The translations under genes were made by a program, and so were the position numbers. The notes under the pieces were generated by a model, which saw nothing but the letters and a program-made list of their open reading frames with translations, was not told where the DNA came from and ran no database searches. A DNA stretch of 5,406 nucleotides, taken from assembly GCA_024231375.1 (NCBI GenBank), contig JAAEQP010001158.1:1-5406 (forward strand), given 5' to 3'. The stretch is from a bacterium (GTDB lineage: Bacteria > Hydrogenedentota > Hydrogenedentia > Hydrogenedentiales > SLHB01). How positions within the stretch are numbered: the first letter of the stretch is position 1; every line of letters starts with the position of its first letter. Shown in pieces: positions 1 to 5,406 of the stretch.

Positions 1-1230
<1,230 letters not shown>

Positions 1231-1251
1231 GGAACGAACCAGATTACATCG

Positions 1252-1295
1252 ACCGGGGCGCGAGGGCAAAGTCCTTCGCGCCCCGGTTTCTTCGT
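1252..1295 (+). terminator. Rho-independent terminator of metY
   Basis: A 12-bp perfect GC-rich inverted repeat pairs 1252-1263 (ACCGGGGCGCGA) with 1276-1287 (TCGCGCCCCGGT). Three more pairs (one G.T) extend it inward to a six-base loop at 1267-1272. The downstream arm runs into TTTCTTC. It starts 22 bases after the metY stop. On the reverse strand the T-tract is absent, so it is directional. Confidence 0.85.
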
Positions 1296-1331
1296 CGCAG
1301 GTGGTGCCGCTCGCGCCGGGCTTCATCCGCA

Positions 1332-1361
1332 TTGCAGTGGCCCCGCCCGATTTCCTATACT
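1332..1361 (+). promoter_or_regulatory. Putative sigma70-type promoter of the carboxypeptidase gene
   Basis: TTGCAG (1332-1337) and TATACT (1356-1361) are separated by 18 bases. The -10 box matches the consensus at 5 of 6 positions and the -35 at 3 of 6. The site lies between the metY terminator and the next gene. Transcription would start near 1368, giving a leader of about 60 bases. That start lies downstream of the in-frame TTG at 1363, which argues for translation from the ATG at 1429. This is sequence matching only. Confidence 0.45.
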
Positions 1362-1428
1362 CTTGACGGAGTTTGAGCCAGGCCAAACCGCAACATATGG
1401 AACCGGACAAGGGAATCGCCCCAATATA

Positions 1429-2604
1429 ATGAAGATTCGCCGCCATCTACTCACATCAATCCTCGCTATCGCTATCCTTCTCGTCGCATCCGCCGCCCAC
1501 GCGGCCTCGGGCGATATGCCGTGCGCGTCGTACATCTGTCTGGTAGCCGACACGGGTCTGGTGGTGGCTGAGCAGAACGCCGATGAAGAGCGGGCGCCTG
1601 CCAGCATGGTGAAGATGATGGAGATGCTGCTCGTGGCGGAGGGGCTCGCGGGCGGTGACTGGTCCAAGGATAAGGAAATCGGCATTACGCGCGAGATCGA
1701 GCGGATCTCGGGTGCTCAGGCCTATCTCAAGACGGGCGAGACGTGGTCCTTGGCCAAGCTCATGGACGCCGTTGCGGTTTGTTCCGCCAACGACGCGGCC
1801 ATGGCCGTGGCCAACGGGTTGTGGGGGTCCGGCGAAGCCTACCTCAAGCGCGCCAATGAACGAGCCAAGAGTTTGGGAATGGCCAGCACAACACTTCGGT
1901 CCGTGCATGGGTTGCCGCCGTCCGGCGACGGTGCGGGCGACCTGACCACCGCGCGCGACATGTCGCTCCTCGCCCGGGAGTGCGTGAAGAATCCTCTTGT
2001 CATGGCGTGGGTGGGCCAGGATGAACTCGCCTTCCGAAAGGGAACCAAGGCCAAGCCCAGCACCAACCGGCTTCTGGGCCGGTTGCGCGGCTGCGATGGA
2101 TTGAAGACCGGGTTCACGTCCGCCGCGGGGTATTGCATTACGGCCACCGCGAAGCGGGACGACATCCGCCTCATCACGGTGGTCATGGGATGCGACTCGC
2201 TGAGTGCCCGATTCGACGTGGCCGAACGCATCCTGGAAGACGGGTTCAAACGCGTGCGCCGCGTTCGCATCGTGAAGAAGGGGCAGCCTCTCGACGAAGC
2301 GCTGCCGGTCGACAACTGCGGCAAACGCACCATCCGCCTCGCCGCGGCTGACGATGTGTGGTGCGTCATGCCCAAGGATCAAGCGGACGAAGTTGTCCTT
2401 ATGCGGGAATGCCCGGAACGCCTTGCGGCGCCTCTGGAATCCGGTGCGCTTGTGGGCAAAGTCGAGGCCAAGTTGAACGGTAGTTCTCTGGGGTCCGCGC
2501 CATTGGCGGTACCCCAGCGGCTGGAAGTGCCTGGCTGGTCATGGAAGCTGCGCCATTCGGTGTTGGCGCGCTACGGTGAGGTGGAGCCTCGGCCTGAGTT
2601 GTAG
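1429..2604 (+). CDS. Secreted D-alanyl-D-alanine carboxypeptidase (PBP5/DacA-DacF type, peptidase S11)
   Basis: Penicillin-binding serine peptidase that removes the terminal D-Ala from peptidoglycan pentapeptides outside the cytoplasmic membrane, limiting cross-linking. It has 391 residues, typical for the family. The ATG at 1429 gives a clean signal peptide: MKIRR, a hydrophobic core at residues 7-20, and SAAHA before probable cleavage after residue 25. The frame also opens at a TTG at 1363, but that would bury the signal sequence and lies before the predicted transcription start. The Shine-Dalgarno is weak: AAGGGA about 14 bases upstream. Catalytic motifs are complete: SMVK (nucleophile Ser59, Lys62; family consensus SxxK), SAN at 119-121 (SxN), and KTGFT at 226-230 (KTG). 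Residues from about 275 to 365 fit the beta-rich PBP5 C-terminal domain. The tail GWSWKLRHSVLARYG may form an amphipathic membrane-associating helix. The mature part has ten cysteines, unusual for this family. It converges on the rpe cluster, whose PASTA protein may share peptidoglycan as a ligand. Whether it matches dacA, dacC or dacF cannot be told. Confidence 0.92.
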   Translation: MKIRRHLLTSILAIAILLVASAAHAASGDMPCASYICLVADTGLVVAEQNADEERAPASMVKMMEMLLVAEGLAGGDWSKDKEIGITREIERISGAQAYLKTGETWSLAKLMDAVAVCSANDAAMAVANGLWGSGEAYLKRANERAKSLGMASTTLRSVHGLPPSGDGAGDLTTARDMSLLARECVKNPLVMAWVGQDELAFRKGTKAKPSTNRLLGRLRGCDGLKTGFTSAAGYCITATAKRDDIRLITVVMGCDSLSARFDVAERILEDGFKRVRRVRIVKKGQPLDEALPVDNCGKRTIRLAAADDVWCVMPKDQADEVVLMRECPERLAAPLESGALVGKVEAKLNGSSLGSAPLAVPQRLEVPGWSWKLRHSVLARYGEVEPRPEL

Positions 2605-2735
2605 CGATGGGAGCACCCCTGCCTTCGCAAGACGGCCGACGCGGAGGTCGGCCCTACCAAAGAGGGATTGGTGCGTGCTCGTCGCGGCCGGGGGCCGTTC
2701 CTCGACACACCCTACGGCGGACGATACCCTCCGCA
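2605..2735. other. Convergent intergenic region between the carboxypeptidase gene and rpe
   Basis: This is the 131-base gap where the + strand carboxypeptidase gene and the - strand rpe end tail to tail. It holds a palindromic element (2634-2653) and two small hairpins: CGGCC/GGCCG at 2685-2697 with a three-base loop, and GCGGA/TCCGC at 2717-2734 with an eight-base loop. None is followed by a convincing T-run on either strand, so which of them stops transcription is unclear. No gene is seen. Confidence 0.6.
2620..2661. repeat. Palindromic intergenic element, probably a dispersed repeat
   Basis: A perfect 7-bp inverted repeat, GGCCGAC (2634-2640) and GTCGGCC (2647-2653), surrounds GCGGAG. The flanks GCCTTCGCAAGAC on the left and CTACCAAAGAGG on the right look like part of the same unit. 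The conceptual peptides RADLRVGRLAKAG and GRRGGRPYQRG, read from the two strands, are of a kind I recall as spurious ORFs from interspersed palindromic repeats in several GC-rich bacterial genomes. Outer 6-bp arms GAGCAC (2611-2616) and GTGCTC (2675-2680) may extend the structure. Only one copy is present here, so repeat status is inferred. It may also act as a bidirectional terminator. Confidence 0.5.
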
Positions 2736-3383
2736 TCACTCCTGCGCGGACTTCAGGCTCTCAATGGCTTCCATGTAGGAATCGCTGCCGAAGACATACG
2801 AACCCGCCACGAGCACATTGGCTCCTGCATCGACTACCATCTTGGCGGTTTCTCGATCGATGCCGCCGTCCACTTCGAGGTCGCGGTCGCCCAGCATGGC
2901 GCGCGTACACTCGATCTTCCGAATCACCTCGGGGATGAATGCCTGTCCCCCGAACCCCGGGTTCACCGACATGAGCAGCACGATGTCGACAAGCTCCACC
3001 AGATACTCGATGTCGTCGTGCGACGTGCCCGGGTTCAACACAACACCCGCCTGGCAGCCCAGCGTCTTGATCTTCTCCAGCAACCGGTGCGGATGGCGTT
3101 CCGCCTCTACGTGGAACGTGATGATGTCCGCCCCTGAGTCCGCGAAGGCCTCCACGTACTCGGCTGGGTCGGTCAGCATCAGGTGTACGTCCATCGGCAC
3201 TGTGCAGTGTTGACGCAACCGCGCCACCACGGGCGGACCGATGGTGATGTTCGGCGTGAAGTGGCCATCCATGCGGTCGACCTGGATCCACTCGGCGCCG
3301 GCTTCCGTGACGGCGGCGATCTCCTCCGCCAAGCGGCTGAAATCACTGGACAGTAATGATGGCGCAATCTTCAATTTCGGCAC
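2736..3383 (-). CDS. rpe: Ribulose-phosphate 3-epimerase
   Basis: TIM-barrel metalloenzyme that interconverts D-ribulose 5-phosphate and D-xylulose 5-phosphate in the pentose phosphate or Calvin pathway. It has 215 residues from the GTG at 3383. That start is chosen because GGAAGGA (3397-3391) sits 7 bases upstream and the protein then begins MPKLKIAPSLLSSDF, as the family does. A GTG at 3410, overlapping the previous stop as GTGA, would add nine unlikely residues. Visible sites are Ser9, Asp36 and Met38 in VDRMDGHF, His67 in PMDVHLML, the MSVNPGFGGQ loop (138-147), metal/acid-base Asp172 in EVDGGI, and phosphate-binding GS at 194-195. Odd point: the usual metal ligand His of the WIHVDVMDG motif is Gln34, and the following Val is Arg37 (WIQVDRMDG). 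Other metal ligands are kept. It is the last gene of the rsmB-PASTA-rpe set and ends in TGA. A related hexulose/allulose-6-phosphate epimerase specificity cannot be excluded. Confidence 0.93.
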   Translation of the reverse strand: MPKLKIAPSLLSSDFSRLAEEIAAVTEAGAEWIQVDRMDGHFTPNITIGPPVVARLRQHCTVPMDVHLMLTDPAEYVEAFADSGADIITFHVEAERHPHRLLEKIKTLGCQAGVVLNPGTSHDDIEYLVELVDIVLLMSVNPGFGGQAFIPEVIRKIECTRAMLGDRDLEVDGGIDRETAKMVVDAGANVLVAGSYVFGSDSYMEAIESLKSAQE

Positions 3384-3390
3384 GGCTAGT

Positions 3391-3397
3391 TCCTTCC
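3391..3397 (-). promoter_or_regulatory. Ribosome binding site deciding the rpe start
   Basis: On the - strand GGAAGGA lies 7 bases before the GTG at 3383, at ideal distance. It falls downstream of the competing GTG at 3410 and therefore cannot serve it. Confidence 0.7.
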
Positions 3398-3406
3398 AGT
3401 ATCGGT

Positions 3407-4597
3407 TCACAGCTCCAGCGAATCGGACACGTCTTCCTCGAGTTCCGGTTCAGTCTCAGCCGGGGCCGCCCCGTAGTTCACGATTTCCGGAGGCTGGTTG
3501 CCCCGGTAGTAATATGATCGCACGCGGGTCTCGTCGAGATACACCTCGATGGTGGCCTCGTCTTCAAAGGGGAAGGGCACCCGGATGGTCGTGCCTTGCG
3601 GAAACTTGGGCGGCTCGCCCCGCACATAGTCGGACGGGTTTGGAAACCGCGTCTCCCGGCGTCCCGCCTTGGGCAGAAGATCGATTCGCACCGACCGCTC
3701 TTCCAACGATTGAGGGACCGTGTACTCCACTTTTCGCCACGATCCAGGAACCGCCTGGGAGCTCCGGATCTCATACGTCACCGTCTGACCTCGGCTGATA
3801 AGCGTCCCGGCTTCCGGCGTTTGGGCCATCACCGCATCCATCGGCAGATCGGCGCGGTCCACGCGCTGAATCACCAGCGGCGTCACCCCGAGGGGCGCAA
3901 GCATCCGCCGTGCTTCCTCGGCATTCAGGCTCGACAGGTCCGGCATGTACACTGTCAGCGGCTGGGTGCCTTGGCTCACCAGCAGATGCACCTTCGCCTC
4001 TGGCGCGACATCGCGGCCCGGCGGTGGGTCCTGCGCGATTACCGTGTCGCGCGGTTCCTCATGCACGATTCGCGCGATGCTGCCCTTCTCGAAGCGGTTC
4101 GCCTCGATCACGTCCAAGGCCGGTTCCAGGAGCTTGCCCACAAGCACCGGCGCTTGCCGGAAGTCGGGCCCCTTGCTCACGGTGGGGTAGACCTTGCGCC
4201 CCTGCCGCACCACCTTCCCGGCGGGCGGCATCTGCGAAATCACATAGTACGGCGGCACGTGGTCGCTGGGTTTCGTGACCTGAGGACCGACGGTAAGCCC
4301 GACGTCCGAAAGCATGTACGCTGCTTCCGCCATGGGCAGTCCGGAGATGTTCGGTACCGTCACGTATTCGCCGCTCGCCACGGCGCGCGTGAACACGTAG
4401 TACCCGGCCCCGGCCATCACCGCCAGGAACACCACGAGCGCAAGCGTCCATCGGATGGACCACCACGCAAAGCCGAACACAAAGGCGGCGAGATTCAGGA
4501 TCCCTTCCGCAAGCGTGTCAAGAAGAACCCGTCCAGACCATCGGCGCCGGGCAGGGTTCTGTATCGTCCCGTCTCGATCTTCCACTGATTCAGCCAA
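3407..4597 (-). CDS. Membrane-anchored PASTA-domain protein without kinase domain
   Basis: A single-pass membrane protein whose extracytoplasmic part probably binds muropeptide or peptidoglycan stems, as PASTA repeats do in PknB-type kinases and PBP2x; no kinase or transpeptidase domain is present. From the TTG at 4597 (396 residues): a basic N-terminus (RRRW at 17-20), hydrophobic residues 33-46 and a transmembrane helix at about 51-69. Three PASTA repeats follow at about 78-143, 147-210 and 214-279, each with the VxxQxPxxG-like core (ISQMPPAG, IAQDPPPG, MAQTPEAG). A beta-rich domain spans about 287-365, and the tail is acidic (ETEPELEEDVSDS). The start is uncertain. TTG 4597 has GGAGGA nine bases upstream but overlaps rsmB by 103 bases. 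GTG 4480 avoids overlap but cuts into the hydrophobic segment and lacks a clear ribosome site. GTG 4585 is also possible. The gene sits between rsmB and rpe, and its TGA overlaps a GTG as GTGA. Its exact role is unknown. Confidence 0.85.
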   Translation of the reverse strand: MAESVEDRDGTIQNPARRRWSGRVLLDTLAEGILNLAAFVFGFAWWSIRWTLALVVFLAVMAGAGYYVFTRAVASGEYVTVPNISGLPMAEAAYMLSDVGLTVGPQVTKPSDHVPPYYVISQMPPAGKVVRQGRKVYPTVSKGPDFRQAPVLVGKLLEPALDVIEANRFEKGSIARIVHEEPRDTVIAQDPPPGRDVAPEAKVHLLVSQGTQPLTVYMPDLSSLNAEEARRMLAPLGVTPLVIQRVDRADLPMDAVMAQTPEAGTLISRGQTVTYEIRSSQAVPGSWRKVEYTVPQSLEERSVRIDLLPKAGRRETRFPNPSDYVRGEPPKFPQGTTIRVPFPFEDEATIEVYLDETRVRSYYYRGNQPPEIVNYGAAPAETEPELEEDVSDSLEL

Positions 4598-5406
4598 TCC
4601 GGGCCGTCCTCCGGTTGCAGACCCTCCGTTGAGTCAAGCAACCGGTCAATGACGTCCCCCGTTTCCTGCGGCGTGACCGTGCATACCGAATACACGATAA
4701 CCCCCGCATTCTTGCACTGTTGCACCGCCGAGCGCAACAGGTCCAACTGAAGTTTCCCGAGCCGCGCCGCGTCACCTGGAGATACCCGCCATTTCAGGTC
4801 GGGGTGACGCCGTAGCGTGCCCAGCCCCGTACACGGAGCGTCCACCAGCACGCGGTCGAACGACCCGTCCCGGAACGGCGGCGCGACGCCGTCGGCGCAC
4901 AGTGAGTGCATGCCGTCAATGCCAAGGCGTTCGGCGTTTTCCTCCACCCGGCCCAGCCGGTGCGAATGAAGGTCCGTTGCGATCACCAGCGCTTCGTCTC
5001 GCGCCAACTGGGCGAGATGTGTCGTCTTTCCGCCCGGGGCGGCGCATACATCTAATACCGTGTCACCCGGCTGGGGTTCCAACAAGTGGGGGGGGAGCAT
5101 CGAAGCTGGGTCCTGCACCACGAAATGTCCGTGCTGGAATGCTTTCACCGATGCCAAGGGCATACCTGACGCCAACGTGATCTCTTCGGGGATCTGCGTC
5201 TTCCTTTCGCCTGCGTATCCCGCCCGACCCAACTCGGACAACAAGTCTTCGGTGGATACCTTCAACGTGTTGGTACGGAGTCAGGTGGCCGCGGGCACGT
5301 CCGACGCCTCGCACATGGCGCGCGCGCGGTCTGCCCCGAAGTCCGCATGCCACTGTTCCACCAACCATACCGGCAGCGAATACCGCACGCTTAGATGCCG
5401 AACGGG
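4495..5406 (-). CDS. rsmB: 16S rRNA (cytosine-967 C5)-methyltransferase RsmB, 5' partial and interrupted by an in-frame TGA
   Basis: S-adenosylmethionine-dependent enzyme of the NOL1/NOP2/Sun (Fmu) family that methylates C967 of 16S rRNA. The frame is in phase from 5406 to the TGA at 4495-4497 and covers 303 codons. The N-terminal NusB-like domain (about 140 residues) lies beyond the window. The visible part starts with the linker/PUA-like region LSVRYSLPVWLVEQW, then a TGA at 5281-5283, then LRTNTLKVSTEDLLSELG in the same frame. SAM motif I VLDVCAAPGGKTTH is near 5018-5066. Motif IV DAPCTGLGTLRRHPDLKW follows, with its Cys codon at 4831-4833. Motif VI VYSVCTVTPQE carries the probable catalytic Cys at codon 4681-4683. 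The ending LPGADGLDGFFLTRLRKGS is canonical. A frame opening at the TTG 5265 is only the Leu of NTLK and is not a credible natural start. The catalytic domain is intact, so this may be a point nonsense mutation, a sequence error or readthrough rather than an old pseudogene. It is the first visible gene of the rsmB-PASTA-rpe set. Confidence 0.88.
5281..5283 (-). other. In-frame TGA inside rsmB
   Basis: Reading on the - strand, the codons are GCG GCC ACC TGA CTC CGT ACC AAC (A A T stop L R T N), with RsmB homology continuous on both sides and no frame change. Family proteins read like PPLTLRVNTLK here, and from memory E. coli RsmB has PPMWLRIN, which puts Trp at this position. A single change (TGG to TGA) would explain it. 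Confidence 0.8.

Noticed and set aside
1363..1428. Upstream TTG start extending the carboxypeptidase by 22 residues
   Set aside because: It would place 22 polar residues before a classical signal peptide and lies ahead of the predicted transcription start.
1456..2382. Long open frame on the - strand opposite the carboxypeptidase gene
   Set aside because: The + strand carries all three catalytic motifs and a signal peptide. The antisense product has no recognisable family.
2685..2700. Compact hairpin CGGCC/GGCCG as a terminator of the carboxypeptidase gene
   Set aside because: The stem is only 5 bp and is followed by just TTCCTC, too weak for a confident terminator call.
2607..3137. Open frame on the + strand running from the intergenic repeat into rpe
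   Set aside because: Its product is the repeat translated plus the antisense of rpe, with no independent coding evidence.
3596..4588. Long open frame on the + strand opposite the PASTA gene
   Set aside because: It is rich in Arg, His and Pro with no recognisable domain, typical of antisense shadows in GC-rich genes. The - strand frame has clear PASTA repeats.
5281..5283. TGA read as Trp through a reassigned genetic code, or as selenocysteine
   Set aside because: TGA ends rsmB, the PASTA gene and rpe at the expected lengths, so genome-wide reassignment is not supported. The site is not a Cys position in the family, and I see no obvious hairpin just downstream to act as a selenocysteine insertion element.
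5063..5368. Open frame on the - strand starting at the ATG near 5368
   Set aside because: It is in a different phase from the RsmB homology, which continues on both sides of the TGA, so it is a shadow and not a frameshifted N-terminus.

Overview
The window is GC-rich, densely coded bacterial chromosomal DNA with four protein genes. Two lie on the + strand: metY at the left edge and a D,D-carboxypeptidase gene. Three consecutive reading frames (rsmB, a PASTA-repeat protein gene and rpe) lie on the - strand and converge on them, with rsmB counted as one of the four plus a fifth partial gene at the right edge; in all there are five genes, two of them (metY and rsmB) cut by the window edges. The order rsmB - membrane PASTA protein - rpe resembles clusters I recall from Deltaproteobacteria such as Geobacter. 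Together with the high GC and a palindromic intergenic repeat, it suggests an uncultured or environmental Gram-negative-type bacterium (deltaproteobacterial, Planctomycetes-like or Hydrogenedentes-like). That placement is a guess; the sequence does not fix the phylum.

Layout: 1-1230 (+) is metY (O-acetylhomoserine sulfhydrylase), missing about 20 N-terminal residues. It ends in a strong intrinsic terminator at 1252-1295. A sigma70-like promoter at 1332-1361 precedes 1429-2604 (+), a secreted PBP5-type D-alanyl-D-alanine carboxypeptidase with all three catalytic motifs. A 131-base convergent gap (2605-2735) holds a palindromic element that looks like a dispersed repeat. On the - strand, read right to left, come rsmB (4495 to beyond 5406), the PASTA gene (3407-4597) and rpe (2736-3383). 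They overlap or nearly touch and probably form one transcription unit.

Functionally this is mostly housekeeping: sulfur amino-acid synthesis, peptidoglycan trimming, 16S rRNA methylation, an envelope protein that probably binds peptidoglycan, and the pentose-phosphate epimerase. I see no mobile element, RNA gene, CRISPR array or new multi-gene system. Three observations deserve a second look. rsmB carries an in-frame TGA at 5281-5283, in the middle of a conserved motif and at a position where E. coli RsmB appears to have Trp. The Rpe metal-site histidine is replaced by glutamine. The rsmB and PASTA frames may overlap by about 100 bases.
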